A stretch of 64,000 nucleotides of DNA from Vallitalea okinawensis (GTDB lineage Bacteria; Bacillota; Clostridia; Lachnospirales; PQDH01), in contig NZ_PQDH01000014.1 in NCBI RefSeq assembly GCF_002964605.1, positions 1 to 64,000 on the forward strand, read 5' to 3'. Under the pieces are notes generated by a model. The model was not told the DNA's origin. It did not search any database and saw nothing but the letters and a program-made list of their open reading frames with translations. The position numbers and the translations under genes are program-made. Positions 52,676 through 62,553 of this stretch are shown here, one piece after another (position 1 is the first letter of the stretch; each line of letters opens with the position of its first letter).

Positions 52676-54076
52676 TTATTCCATTGACGCATAATGGTTT
52701 TTAGCATACTCATAAAATACACCATTACTAGCAGTATATTTAGTAAAATAAAGCTCAAAGGCTTTTTTTGATTCTTCAAATTGCCCTAATTCTTTATAAC
52801 ACCTAGCAATTCGATAATAACTTTCTTCAGCATACCATGCTGTATCAGAATAGATTAAAGATCTTTCATAGGCTGGTATAGCATCTGCATAAGATCCATT
52901 ACGATATAGTCCATCACCAATATTAAATGCATTTTGACCTGCTTCGGTGAATGTTTTATCTTTAAGATAATTATACAGTAATTTACCCTCATCGCTTAAT
53001 AAGCTTGTATCAATTGTTAATAATAAATCAGCAGTTTCATCAATGTTTTCTTCCATGTATAACATGGCACCGTCGATTAATGCATTTGTCGTACTCACCT
53101 GATCCTCTGTAAGATCGTAAGTACCTAATTCTTCTTTTAAAGTTGCTACATTACGGTCTAATGCGTCGATTTGCTCATTTAAATTATCAATAGTCTCATC
53201 TTTATCTTGAATCTTTCTCTGATACTGCTCTTCAACTCTAGAAAGTTCTTCTTCTAAATTATTAACTTGCTCTGGCGTAAATAAGAAAATAATTGCCAAT
53301 ATACCAATTAATATACCAAGAATAAAGATTACAATTTGGCTTAATGAAGCAATGCCTCTTTCTTTCCTTCGATTTAAGACCGAAGACTGTTCAAACTGAT
53401 TAGCTACATTACTTTTAGTATTATAAGCTGTCGTAATCTCTTCCTCAGCTTCATCACCGGGTTGAATGACTTCTTTATAATAAACAGCAATTGGGTTACG
53501 GCTGTCAAGAGCTAAAACATTGTTGATACACTGCAATGCTTTATTCTGTTGCTTGGTCTTTAAATAGCAATAAGCAAGTAAGTTATTAGCAGCGATGTAG
53601 GATGGATTGATATGAACTGCCTTACGAAGTTTAATAATCGCTAAATCTTCGCTTTTTTGCTCAATATGCTTCAGAGCATTATTATACATACTTAAAGTAG
53701 CCTTTAGCTGCTCATACTTCCGTTTATGACTACTGGCATAAAGCTTCTTCATGTATTGATAAGCTCTATTTTCATTTTCATCAGGAAAGAATTGAAAACT
53801 TATCTGCCATTGACGAGTAGCCTCTCCTACTTCACCTATTCTATAATAAAGTAAGCCTAATAAATTTCTAGCATCAATAAATCTCTTATCAAATTCTAAA
53901 CTTCTTTTTAGTAGCTGAATAGCTGTTGTTATATCTCTTTCATTCGCTTTCATTAAAGCTTTATTATATAAACGCCTCGAAGTAATATATATTTTCTTTA
54001 AAATCTCACTATTGATCTGACACTCTGGACAATAGTCGTTTACTAATTCTTTTTCGCATAGCGGACACTTCATCAT
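52676..54076 (-). CDS. Zinc-ribbon/TPR membrane protein
   Basis: A 466-residue protein. A four-Cys zinc ribbon opens it (CPLCEKE...YCPEC). TPR helices follow (about 25-200), then a membrane helix (about 243-265), a coiled coil (about 270-315) and further TPRs at the C-terminus (YRNGSYADAIPAYERSLIYSD, YRIARCYKELGQFEESKKAFELY). Cytoplasmic and outside TPR sets suggest a scaffold across the membrane. Its ATG overlaps the stop of the 48-residue gene (TAATG). Function unknown. Confidence 0.8.
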   Translation of the reverse strand: MMKCPLCEKELVNDYCPECQINSEILKKIYITSRRLYNKALMKANERDITTAIQLLKRSLEFDKRFIDARNLLGLLYYRIGEVGEATRQWQISFQFFPDENENRAYQYMKKLYASSHKRKYEQLKATLSMYNNALKHIEQKSEDLAIIKLRKAVHINPSYIAANNLLAYCYLKTKQQNKALQCINNVLALDSRNPIAVYYKEVIQPGDEAEEEITTAYNTKSNVANQFEQSSVLNRRKERGIASLSQIVIFILGILIGILAIIFLFTPEQVNNLEEELSRVEEQYQRKIQDKDETIDNLNEQIDALDRNVATLKEELGTYDLTEDQVSTTNALIDGAMLYMEENIDETADLLLTIDTSLLSDEGKLLYNYLKDKTFTEAGQNAFNIGDGLYRNGSYADAIPAYERSLIYSDTAWYAEESYYRIARCYKELGQFEESKKAFELYFTKYTASNGVFYEYAKNHYASME

Positions 54077-54222
54077 TAATGACCACCTTGCTGCTCTTTA
54101 TTCATCATACGTAAAATGTCAACTAAATCCTGAATTTCATCAGAGTTTATATCCTTTTCGGAGATTTTTTCAACTTCAAGGCACGGTTTAAATTTCTTTA
54201 ATTCTTTATGAAAATCAATCAC
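54076..54222 (-). CDS. 48-residue protein coupled to folC and the TPR gene
   Basis: A short frame that starts at GTG 54222, immediately after the folC TAA, and ends in a TAATG overlap with the TPR gene start. Within the folC end, GGGAAGGAAGTGG supplies a ribosome site. The product, IDFHKELKKFKPCLEV...SDEIQDLVDILRMMNKEQQGG, is charged, helical and soluble. The gapless packing argues that it is a real gene. No family recognised. Confidence 0.7.
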   Translation of the reverse strand: MIDFHKELKKFKPCLEVEKISEKDINSDEIQDLVDILRMMNKEQQGGH

Positions 54223-55527
54223 TTAGCCACTTCCTTCCCTATCTAAATAATCTTTCATTTCTCCAACTAAGTATAACGATCCGATACAACAAATGATGTT
54301 CCCCTCTTTGCCATCATTTAAGGCTTCCTCATGAGCCTCTTTTAGACTATTTTTAATGGCTATGTTCTCTTTATAATGTTCATATAAATCTTCAGGTAAT
54401 AACGTTCTCGGTGAACAAATAGGTGTAAATATTATTTTCTTAAAGACCTTTGACTTCATCATTAAATCTAATAATAATGGATAGTCTTTGTCTTTATTGA
54501 AGCCTACTATACATATTGGGGGGAGTTTTGTTTGATTGGATATGGATTCCATAAAATTCGTCATGCCATCAACATTATGTGCTCCATCGAGTATATAAAT
54601 TCGATTACCCCTGGTAACAACTTCCATCCTACCAGGCCATACAACTTTTTCAAATCCTCTATAAATTGAACTGTCCTTAATATTTATCTCTTTATGTCTA
54701 AGGACATCTATAATTAAAAGTACAGTGGCGGAATTTATCACTTGATAATCGCCTATAAGACTTGTTTGAATGTTCCTAAAGCTATAATACGGTGTTTGAA
54801 TAGAAAAAATTTGTCTTTTTAGACTTTTTTCATGAATAGACATGGTAATAGAAGAATCTATGGCAAATAATCTAGCATTTTTTTCCTTAGAAACTTCATT
54901 TACTTTATTATACACCGAATCTTTTACAGAAAACAAGACCACTGGGCAATTTTTTTTGATAATACCTGCTTTTTCACCAGTAATATCTTCAAGGTTGTCC
55001 CCTAAAATACTTGTATGATCTAAACTAATAGGTGTAATAACAGTTACTATTGGTTCTTTTATAATATTAGTGGCATCTAAACGCCCCCCTAGCCCAACTT
55101 CTATAACTGCATAATCAACTTTCTTTAATGCAAAATAATAGAAGGCACACGCTGTTATTACTTCAAAAAAAGTGGGATGTTGCAAACCTGCTTCAATCAT
55201 CTCTTCAATGGCTTCTTTAACCTTTGTTCCAATCCTGGAGAATTCTTCATCAGTAATGGCTTCATTGCAAATCTTCATTCGCTCATTGAAATGAATGAGA
55301 TGAGGCGATGTGAATGTGCCAACGGTATATCCTTCCTCTAATAGAATTGATGTGGTCATAGCGCAAACAGACCCTTTTCCATTTGTACCAGCCACATGGA
55401 TACATCTTAATTGATCTTGTGGATTGCCTAATCTTTTCATCAGATTCTCCATCAGAGATAAGTCTTCTTTAACCTCTGTAAATCTTGGAATATGATTTAA
55501 ATAATCAATCAGCTCTTGATAATTCAT
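54223..55527 (-). CDS. folC: Folylpolyglutamate synthase / dihydrofolate synthase
   Basis: A 434-residue Mur-ligase-like enzyme that adds glutamate to folates using ATP. The P-loop AGTNGKGSVCAM, GLGGRLDATN and the DGAHN motif (ILDGAHNVDGM) are intact and the length is normal. It is followed without a gap by two further genes and lies downstream of valS, a common clostridial arrangement. Confidence 0.95.
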   Translation of the reverse strand: MNYQELIDYLNHIPRFTEVKEDLSLMENLMKRLGNPQDQLRCIHVAGTNGKGSVCAMTTSILLEEGYTVGTFTSPHLIHFNERMKICNEAITDEEFSRIGTKVKEAIEEMIEAGLQHPTFFEVITACAFYYFALKKVDYAVIEVGLGGRLDATNIIKEPIVTVITPISLDHTSILGDNLEDITGEKAGIIKKNCPVVLFSVKDSVYNKVNEVSKEKNARLFAIDSSITMSIHEKSLKRQIFSIQTPYYSFRNIQTSLIGDYQVINSATVLLIIDVLRHKEINIKDSSIYRGFEKVVWPGRMEVVTRGNRIYILDGAHNVDGMTNFMESISNQTKLPPICIVGFNKDKDYPLLLDLMMKSKVFKKIIFTPICSPRTLLPEDLYEHYKENIAIKNSLKEAHEEALNDGKEGNIICCIGSLYLVGEMKDYLDREGSG

Positions 55528-55639
55528 AACATCACCAACTTTTATTTTACTTTTTCGATATTAACTAATGTCACTACCATATAGAAAGTATACACTTGAC
55601 CCATTATGTTTAACTCCAATTTCTTAAACTCTAAATTGA

Positions 55640-55683
55640 ACTAGGAAAGAAGAGTACTAATACACTCTCTATACTTTCCTAGT
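55640..55683 (-). terminator. Stem-loop after valS
   Basis: ACTAGGAAAG / CTTTCCTAGT arms (perfect 10 bp) 11 bases after the valS stop; the following minus-strand tract is only mildly T-rich, so folC may be partly co-transcribed. Confidence 0.55.
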
Positions 55684-55693
55684 CCACATAGCC

Positions 55694-58336
55694 TTACTTC
55701 TTCAAATTACTTAAACGTTCTTCAACTTGAGCTAACATGGCTTCATATTTTAGCTTTTTCTCTTTTTCTGCTTGAACAACTTTCTCTGGAGCTTTAGCAA
55801 CGAATCCTTCATTGCCAAGTTTCTTCTCTACACGATCAATTTCTGATTGTAATTTATCTTTTTCTTTTGCTAAACGATCAATTTCTTTTTCAATATCTAC
55901 TAATTCAGCAAATGGCATGTAAATAGAAGCCTTTGGAATCACAGTAGATACAGCATCATCATCAATACCCTCTTTACCTTGTTGAACAATAACCTCACTG
56001 GCTGAAGCTAATGTAGCAAAGAATACCTTACCTTTTTCAAAGGTATTACGGATGGCAGCTTCATCAGATACAACAAACACCTTAGCCTTTTTCTTTGGTG
56101 GTACATTCATTTCAGCTCTGATATTACGAATAGATCTGATAGCACCTTTCATAAGTTCAATTTCTTCTTCTTCTGATGTAAAGCTCCACTCATCTTTGTA
56201 TACTGGCCAACTTGCCAACATAATAGTTTCCTCTTCCTCCTGTACAAATGAGAAGATCTCTTCTGTAATAAATGGCATATAAGGATGCAATAATTTTAAT
56301 GCATTGATTAATACTGTTTTAAGTGTCCATAATGCCGCCATTCTGGTTTCATCTTCTTCATTATAAAGACGAGGTTTAACCATTTCAATATACCAGTCAC
56401 AAAATTCTTCCCAGAAGAAGTCATATAGTTTTTGAACTGCAATACCTAGTTCATATTTGTCCATGTTGTCAGTAACTTCTTTTGTTAAAAGATTAAGCTT
56501 TGATAGAATCCATTTATCAGCTTTTGTTAAATTATTTAAGTCCATCTCCTTTGGAATATCTTCCTCTAAGTTCATTAATATAAACCTTGAAGCATTCCAG
56601 ATCTTATTTCCAAAGTTACGGCTAGCTTCTACACGTTCATCATAGAAACGCATATCGTTACCAGGAGCATTACCTGTAACAAGGGTTAATCTTAATGGAT
56701 CGGCTCCGTATTGGTCAATAACCTCTAATGGATCAATACCATTACCTAAGCTCTTACTCATTTTACGACCTTGTGAATCCCTAACAATACCATGCATGAA
56801 AACATCTTTAAATGGGAGTGTACCTGTATGCTCTAACCCTGAGAATACCATTCTAACTACCCAGAAGAAAATAATATCGTATCCTGTAACAAGTACGCTT
56901 GTTGGATAGAAGTATTTAAACTCCTCTGTTTGGTTTGGCCAGCCTAAAGTTGAGAAAGGCCATAAAGCTGAACTAAACCAAGTATCTAAACAGTCTGGGT
57001 CCTGAACAACATTATTGCTGTTACACTTTGCACATGCCTCTGGAGCAGATTTGGCAATAATCATCTCTCCACAATCTTGACAATAATAAGCTGGGATACG
57101 GTGTCCCCACCAGAGCTGACGTGAAATACACCAGTCACGGATATTTTCTAGCCAATGTAAATAAGTCTTAGCAAAACGATCTGGAACAAAGCTTAAGTCT
57201 CCATTCTTATATGCGTCGATAGCTGGTTTCGCTAGCTCTTCCATCTTAACGAACCATTGTTGCTTCACCATTGGTTCTACCACACATTTACAACGATCAT
57301 GTGTACCTACATTATGTGTATGGTCTTCAATCTTAACAAGTAGACCTAATTCCTCCATATCAGCTACCATTGCCTTACGGGCTTCGTAACGAACCATATC
57401 TTTGTATTTTCCTGCTAAATGATTCATTGTACCATCATCATTCATAACACAGATTTCTTCTAGGTTATGACGCTGCCCTACTTCAAAATCGTTAGGGTCA
57501 TGAGCAGGTGTAATCTTTACAACCCCTGTACCGAATTCTTTATCGACATAGCTATCAGCTATAACAGGAATCTCACGATTAATAAGTGGTAGAATAACTG
57601 TCTTACCAATTAAATCAGTATAACGTTCATCTTCAGGGTTAACAGCTACTGCTGTATCACCAAGCATGGTTTCTGGACGAGTTGTTGCTATTTCTACAAA
57701 ACCATCACTATCCTTAATTGGGTATTTAAAGTGCCAGAAATGTCCTGCCTTTTCTTGATGCTCAACCTCTGCTTCTGAGATAGTCGTTTCACATGTTGGA
57801 CACCAGTTAATGATCTTTGACCCCTTATAGATAAGTCCTTTCTCATAAAGACGCACAAATACATCTAATACAGCTTCTGATAACCCTTCATCTAATGTAA
57901 AACGCTCTCTTTCCCAATCGCATGAGCTACCTAACTTTTTAAGCTGCTCTACTATACGACCGCCATATTGTTCTTTCCATTCCCAAGCTCTTTCTAAGAA
58001 GTCTTCACGTGTTAACATATCCTTTGTGATACCTTCTTTAGCTAGCGCTTCAAGAATTTTTACTTCCGTTGCAATACTCGCATGGTCAGTACCTGGTTGC
58101 CATAATGCATTATACCCTTGCATTCTCTTCCAACGGATAAGAATGTCTTGTAAAGTATTGTCCAATGCGTGACCCATGTGTAATTGACCAGTAATATTTG
58201 GTGGTGGTATCACAATTGTATAAGGTTCTTTATCATGGTCTACTTCTGCATGAAAGTAGCCCTTTTCTTCCCATTTTTTGTACAGACGATCTTCTACTTT
58301 TGATGGATCGTATACTGTTTCCAAGTTTCGTTTCAT
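55694..58336 (-). CDS. valS: Valyl-tRNA synthetase
   Basis: An 880-residue class I synthetase charging tRNA-Val. The HIGH-type motif is [18 protein letters not shown], the editing domain has [19 protein letters not shown], the KMSKS loop is [14 protein letters not shown], and a C-terminal coiled coil ends the protein. Full length. It begins one base after the end of the GNAT gene, and both are controlled by a T-box leader with a valine specifier. Confidence 0.97.
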   Translation of the reverse strand: MKRNLETVYDPSKVEDRLYKKWEEKGYFHAEVDHDKEPYTIVIPPPNITGQLHMGHALDNTLQDILIRWKRMQGYNALWQPGTDHASIATEVKILEALAKEGITKDMLTREDFLERAWEWKEQYGGRIVEQLKKLGSSCDWERERFTLDEGLSEAVLDVFVRLYEKGLIYKGSKIINWCPTCETTISEAEVEHQEKAGHFWHFKYPIKDSDGFVEIATTRPETMLGDTAVAVNPEDERYTDLIGKTVILPLINREIPVIADSYVDKEFGTGVVKITPAHDPNDFEVGQRHNLEEICVMNDDGTMNHLAGKYKDMVRYEARKAMVADMEELGLLVKIEDHTHNVGTHDRCKCVVEPMVKQQWFVKMEELAKPAIDAYKNGDLSFVPDRFAKTYLHWLENIRDWCISRQLWWGHRIPAYYCQDCGEMIIAKSAPEACAKCNSNNVVQDPDCLDTWFSSALWPFSTLGWPNQTEEFKYFYPTSVLVTGYDIIFFWVVRMVFSGLEHTGTLPFKDVFMHGIVRDSQGRKMSKSLGNGIDPLEVIDQYGADPLRLTLVTGNAPGNDMRFYDERVEASRNFGNKIWNASRFILMNLEEDIPKEMDLNNLTKADKWILSKLNLLTKEVTDNMDKYELGIAVQKLYDFFWEEFCDWYIEMVKPRLYNEEDETRMAALWTLKTVLINALKLLHPYMPFITEEIFSFVQEEEETIMLASWPVYKDEWSFTSEEEEIELMKGAIRSIRNIRAEMNVPPKKKAKVFVVSDEAAIRNTFEKGKVFFATLASASEVIVQQGKEGIDDDAVSTVIPKASIYMPFAELVDIEKEIDRLAKEKDKLQSEIDRVEKKLGNEGFVAKAPEKVVQAEKEKKLKYEAMLAQVEERLSNLKK

Positions 58337-58843
58337 TTAAAGTGCCTCCTTTATATTATATCTTGCCATGATGAACTCATCCTTGTATGCTCCATTGCTA
58401 AAATAAACACACTTCTTCGTTCCTTCAGTAACAAAATTATATTTTTTATACATAGCAATTGCTATCTCATTATCTGTAAACACACCTAACTCTACACGTT
58501 TTAGATTTAACCAGTTATCGGCTAAATCTAAAGCAGCCTCCATAAGCTGTTTACCAATCCCTTGACCCTGGTGATCATCATGAACCATAATACCCAGGTC
58601 AGCTGTATGTCGTCGCTTTGGTCCCTGTCCAACATGAATTCCGACCATGCCGACGACCTTATTATCCACCTCTGCTACATAAATATGAGCGTTAGGTCCC
58701 ATATTTTGAAGTTTCTTTTCTACATCTTCTAATCGAACACTTGGAATGGTCATGGTGTTCTCTAATACCTTGGGACATCTTCTAAGTTCCCATACATCCT
58801 TGGCATCCCTTATACTTAATGGTCGAATAGTCATTGCCTTCAT
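58337..58843 (-). CDS. GNAT-family N-acetyltransferase
   Basis: A 168-residue acetyltransferase with the acetyl-CoA-binding signature DDHQGQGIGKQLMEAALD and the downstream VELGVFTDNEIAIAMYKKYNF. The overall pattern is like RimI/YjcK-type or spermidine acetyltransferases; the substrate is not clear. It is the first gene after the T-box leader and is immediately followed by valS, so its expression should rise when tRNA-Val is uncharged. Confidence 0.9.
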   Translation of the reverse strand: MKAMTIRPLSIRDAKDVWELRRCPKVLENTMTIPSVRLEDVEKKLQNMGPNAHIYVAEVDNKVVGMVGIHVGQGPKRRHTADLGIMVHDDHQGQGIGKQLMEAALDLADNWLNLKRVELGVFTDNEIAIAMYKKYNFVTEGTKKCVYFSNGAYKDEFIMARYNIKEAL

Positions 58844-58894
58844 ACAACTTTCCCTCCTTTAAAGTATTGGTCATGACTTAATAAAAATATCCTA

Positions 58895-59185
58895 AAATAA
58901 ATATAAAAAGGCCTCTTATCATCCTTAATAAGGACGACAAAAGACCGCGGTACCACCTTAATTTTTCTAGTCTAAAAGACTAGAAACTCTTCATGACTAT
59001 TAACGCTGTCACACGATTTCATCTACTTTGCTGGCGAATCCAGTGTTCAATAAAATTACTCAGGAGCTACCTTCCGTTTGTCTAATCTCAGGGAATCTTT
59101 CAGCCGGTGAATTCCCTTCTCTTTGAGCAGGTACAAACGTACTCCTCTCCGTCTAAGTATTTAACAATTTTGCAATTACGTATTA
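58895..59185 (-). promoter_or_regulatory. T-box riboswitch, valine specifier
   Basis: The T-box sequence AAGGTGGTACCGCGG (58959-58945) pairs with the tRNA acceptor end. Stem I carries AGTA on the 5' side and GGAAGGTAGCTCC on the 3' side, with specifier GUA (59070-59068), a valine codon followed by a purine. A terminator stem (58947-58907, GGTCTTTTGTCGTCCTTA / TTAAGGATGATAAGAGGCC) with TTTTT competes with the antiterminator. Uncharged tRNA-Val should allow readthrough into the GNAT and valS genes. Confidence 0.93.
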
Positions 59186-59191
59186 CTTAAT

Positions 59192-59220
59192 ATAATATAA
59201 AACAACCTAGCATTTGTCAA
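59192..59220 (-). promoter_or_regulatory. Sigma-A promoter of the T-box-GNAT-valS operon
   Basis: TTGACA (59220-59215), 17-base spacer, TATTAT (59197-59192), placing transcription start just before stem I of the T-box. Confidence 0.8.
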
Positions 59221-59250
59221 CCCTATAACTTCTCCAATAAGTCATTTAAC

Positions 59251-60363
59251 TTACATCAATTTTTCCTCAATGATTTTATCAATCTTATCCGCCATAGCAA
59301 GATCTCTATTCTTAAGGCGATATATTATTTGCCAATACTTGCTTTGCTCATTTTTATTTTGCTTCAGACGCTTATTACTTTCTTTCACAGAATCCTCCAG
59401 GGATTTTATGAACACAATTCTTTCTTGTTTATTGATGATTTTATCGCATTCATTCAATAAATATTCATCTTCAATAATGTTATATTTCAAAAAAATCGTT
59501 TCTATATTTGTTAGAACAGATGTTTCATACTTTCTTAATTCCAGATATTGCACATTGGTTGATTTAAATAACTTAAAGTCTTCCCAAAGGCGAATTAACT
59601 TATTTAAGTTATCAACATGATATTTATTGTATGCATAGTTCAGATAATTAGTGTGCCTAGCATACTTTATCTTAGCTTTATTAAGCAATTCCATTGCTTT
59701 TTCTTGCTTTTTCACATTCATCTTCAGTTCATAGGTAATATTACGTTTCCATATGTAAATCCAAACAATACTGAATAAGGTAATAGCAAACAAGACAACT
59801 ACAGGGATGATTAAGCTCTCACTAAAGGTCGTATACAGTACAGCTAGAACTAATATTGCTACGCCTATAAGTATGCTGATAGTCACACCCATATAACGCA
59901 TTACTCTTAATAGCTTTTCATACTTTTCCTTTTGATAATCTAAATAACCTTTTTCACCTTCTAAATAATTCATATCTGATTTTGCTAATCGTTGCTTTTC
60001 ATCAGCTTTTTTCAATTCATTTAAAGTATCTTCAAAATTATGATAAAATTCATCAGGTACTTTTTCTAATTGAATTTTATTCAGTTCTTTCTTTACTAGT
60101 TCCTTTTCAACTTTGGCATTTCTAACTGAATTGATGGCTCTTGAAAATTGCTCTTCCTCTTCATCGGATAACTTTTCCAGACCTTTTAAATCTGTAATTG
60201 CATTGCTTCTTTGTTGAACTTTTTTGTTAAGACGTTGATCTTCTTCCATAAGTTCCACCAAGTGATTGGTGATCAAATCTAAATCGATCTCTTCATTATT
60301 TATATCTACTGAAAATCCTCTATTTTTACTGAATAAATTCTTAATTTTATTAATCCATCCCAT
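59251..60363 (-). CDS. Coiled-coil protein with two membrane segments
   Basis: A 370-residue protein of unknown family. An N-terminal region with long charged helices (about 35-150, for example VEKELVKKELNKIQLEK) is followed by two adjacent membrane helices (about 158-180 and 186-206) and a second coiled-coil half. Both soluble parts would be on the same side, probably cytoplasmic. It is a single-gene unit just upstream of the valS T-box. No enzyme motif seen. Confidence 0.75.
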   Translation of the reverse strand: MGWINKIKNLFSKNRGFSVDINNEEIDLDLITNHLVELMEEDQRLNKKVQQRSNAITDLKGLEKLSDEEEEQFSRAINSVRNAKVEKELVKKELNKIQLEKVPDEFYHNFEDTLNELKKADEKQRLAKSDMNYLEGEKGYLDYQKEKYEKLLRVMRYMGVTISILIGVAILVLAVLYTTFSESLIIPVVVLFAITLFSIVWIYIWKRNITYELKMNVKKQEKAMELLNKAKIKYARHTNYLNYAYNKYHVDNLNKLIRLWEDFKLFKSTNVQYLELRKYETSVLTNIETIFLKYNIIEDEYLLNECDKIINKQERIVFIKSLEDSVKESNKRLKQNKNEQSKYWQIIYRLKNRDLAMADKIDKIIEEKLM

Positions 60364-60707
60364 AAGCTCATTCCTTTATATGTATCTAAGAGATTCTACT
60401 AAACCTTTCTCCTATCTTTGCTAAATACACAATAGCTACATCTTAAATAGCCACATTTCATTACTGACAGTATATCATGTAATTATACTACTATCAATTC
60501 CTATTACTTGTTTCATCTATTGAAGTGATGGTAATTAATTTAAGATATATTTAAGAATTGCTATGATTAAAAACAAAAAAATTCTAACAATTGCTCTCCT
60601 TTCTATGCAATGTACCAAAGGAGTCGTTAAATTTCAATTAAGACTAGTAAAAGACCGCGTATTTTGCTATAATAAGCACAAATTATATATTTTAAAAGGT
60701 GATTTAA
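60364..60707. other. Divergent intergenic region
   Basis: 344 bases, AT-rich. An extended -10 (TGCTATAAT, 60666-60673) precedes the CobD-like gene by about 35 bases; no good -35 is seen. Nothing else was recognised. Confidence 0.5.
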
Positions 60708-61808
60708 ATGAAAAAAGGTATCAGCTGTTTTCACGGTAGCGATTTAGAAGTAATTGAAAAAAAATATAATATTTCAAAAGAGAATATCATTAATTATAGT
60801 GGTAACGTTAATCCACTTGGTATTTCACCTAAATTAAAGGATGAACTACGTGAAAATATTGATTTGATTGCGTCGTACCCAGATCGACAATATACATCTT
60901 TAAGAAAAACCATTAGCCAGTATACCCATGCACCTTTTGAAAATATATTGGTCGGAAATGGAACAACAGAGCTCATTTCTCTAAGTATCCATGTTATTAA
61001 ACCTAAAAAAGTGCTTATTGTTGGTCCAACTTATTCTGAATATGAGAAGGAAATTTATCTTGGTGGTGGTGACACATATTATTACCGCCTTAAAGAAGAA
61101 ATGAATTTCCAAATAGATATAGAAGATTTAAATCAACATTTAACAAATGATATGGACTTATTAATTCTATGTAATCCGAACAACCCTACTAGCTCTGTCG
61201 TTAAACACGGTGAGTTACGAAGGGTACTAGATCATTGTAAAGAACAAGGTATTTATGTATTAATTGATGAAACTTACGCAGAATTTACACCTGATATTCA
61301 TCAAGTTACTGCAATTCCTTTTACGGATTATTATACTAACCTTATTATCTTAAGAGGAGTATCAAAATTTTTCTCAGCTCCTGGCTTAAGACTAGGCTAT
61401 TGTGTTTGTGGTAATGAAAATATATTACGTAAAATAAATGAGAAAAAAAATCCATGGACAATCAATGCTCTTGCCAGTCTTGCTGGTGAAATCATGTTAA
61501 AAGATGAAGACTATATCCAAAGAACTCGTCAAATAATTAACAATGAAAGAGAAAAAATATATAATACGCTACTGACATGGAGAGAAGTAAAAGTATATCA
61601 GCCATATGCTAACTTTATACTTGTGAAGTTATTAGATACACCAACAACTTCTAGCCATATTTTTGAGAATTTAATTAAAAAGGGATTAATGATTCGGGAT
61701 GCCAGCTCATTTCCTTTCCTAGATACTCGTTTTATACGTTTTTGTTTCCTCAACCCCGAAGATAATGACAGGTTATTAAAAGAGTTAGCTTTATTATTGA
61801 GGTCGTAA
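60708..61808 (+). CDS. PLP-dependent aminotransferase/decarboxylase, CobD-like
   Basis: A 366-residue class I/II PLP enzyme related to histidinol-phosphate aminotransferase and to CobD (L-threonine-phosphate decarboxylase). The opening HGSDLEVIEKKYNI...INYSGNVNPLG is the CobD/HisC-like start. LCNPNNPTS, DETYAEF and the PLP-lysine motif RGVSKFFSAPGLRLGY are intact. No cobalamin or histidine genes are in the window, so which reaction it performs is open. It is followed 34 bases later by an ECF sigma factor. Confidence 0.8.
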   Translation: MKKGISCFHGSDLEVIEKKYNISKENIINYSGNVNPLGISPKLKDELRENIDLIASYPDRQYTSLRKTISQYTHAPFENILVGNGTTELISLSIHVIKPKKVLIVGPTYSEYEKEIYLGGGDTYYYRLKEEMNFQIDIEDLNQHLTNDMDLLILCNPNNPTSSVVKHGELRRVLDHCKEQGIYVLIDETYAEFTPDIHQVTAIPFTDYYTNLIILRGVSKFFSAPGLRLGYCVCGNENILRKINEKKNPWTINALASLAGEIMLKDEDYIQRTRQIINNEREKIYNTLLTWREVKVYQPYANFILVKLLDTPTTSSHIFENLIKKGLMIRDASSFPFLDTRFIRFCFLNPEDNDRLLKELALLLRS

Positions 61809-61842
61809 CTCTTTACCGGAAATCATAAAGGAGATTTCTATT

Positions 61843-62367
61843 ATGAAACCAGATCCAAAAGACAAAAAACTTTTACTTAAAAATTTATATGAAAAATACA
61901 GTGAAGATATCTATAAGGTAGCTTATTATATTAGTAAAGATCAGTATATTGCTGAAGAAATACTACAAGAAACCTTTATAAAGGCCTATACTAAAATCGA
62001 TACTCTTAATAATCCTGACTCGGTTAGGCCATGGCTAATCACAATAGCCAGTAACTTAACTAAGAAAAAACTTAAATCTACTAAAAATAAAGTATACTAT
62101 TATAGCAATTTAACGGATTTCGAATATTTAATTTCCAACAAACCAATTAATAATATCGATCATATGATCATTAAGGATCATTTAAAAGAATGTATTAACT
62201 CTCTAGAACCTGATTTCAGAGAGGTTCTCATTCTCTATTTCTTTAATCAATTATCCTATGAAGAAATTGCAGAAAAGCTGAATATACGATTAGGGACGGT
62301 CAAATCACGCTTGTCCCGAGCAAAGAAAAAGTTAAAAGAACGCTATGATACAGATACATATGCTTAA
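61843..62367 (+). CDS. ECF-type RNA polymerase sigma factor
   Basis: A 174-residue sigma-70 family factor with only regions 2 (YKVAYYISKDQYIAEEILQETFIKAYTKI, RPWLITIASNLTKKKL) and 4 (LEPDFREVLILYFFNQLSYEEIAEKLNIRLGTVKSRL). AAGGAG precedes the ATG. ECF factors usually sit beside an anti-sigma gene; here the next gene encodes a large exported protein with no anti-sigma-like N-terminus, so the regulator is elsewhere or of another type. Confidence 0.92.
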   Translation: MKPDPKDKKLLLKNLYEKYSEDIYKVAYYISKDQYIAEEILQETFIKAYTKIDTLNNPDSVRPWLITIASNLTKKKLKSTKNKVYYYSNLTDFEYLISNKPINNIDHMIIKDHLKECINSLEPDFREVLILYFFNQLSYEEIAEKLNIRLGTVKSRLSRAKKKLKERYDTDTYA

Positions 62368-62553
62368 TAGAGTCAAGTATTTAATTTACTTGACTTTAAT
62401 AATAAACAAACTATTAGTTAGGAGTGGTATAGGAAATATTTACTCAATAATTAACTCTAATCCGACTTGAAAATCACATCAATTTACTATATATCTACTT
62501 ATGAATTTACTATCCAGTTGAATGCTATGATTAAAAAAATTGGAGGTATTTCC

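Noticed and set aside
59270-59620. 116-codon plus-strand frame opposite the coiled-coil gene
   Set aside because: Antisense to a longer well-formed frame and without a ribosome site.
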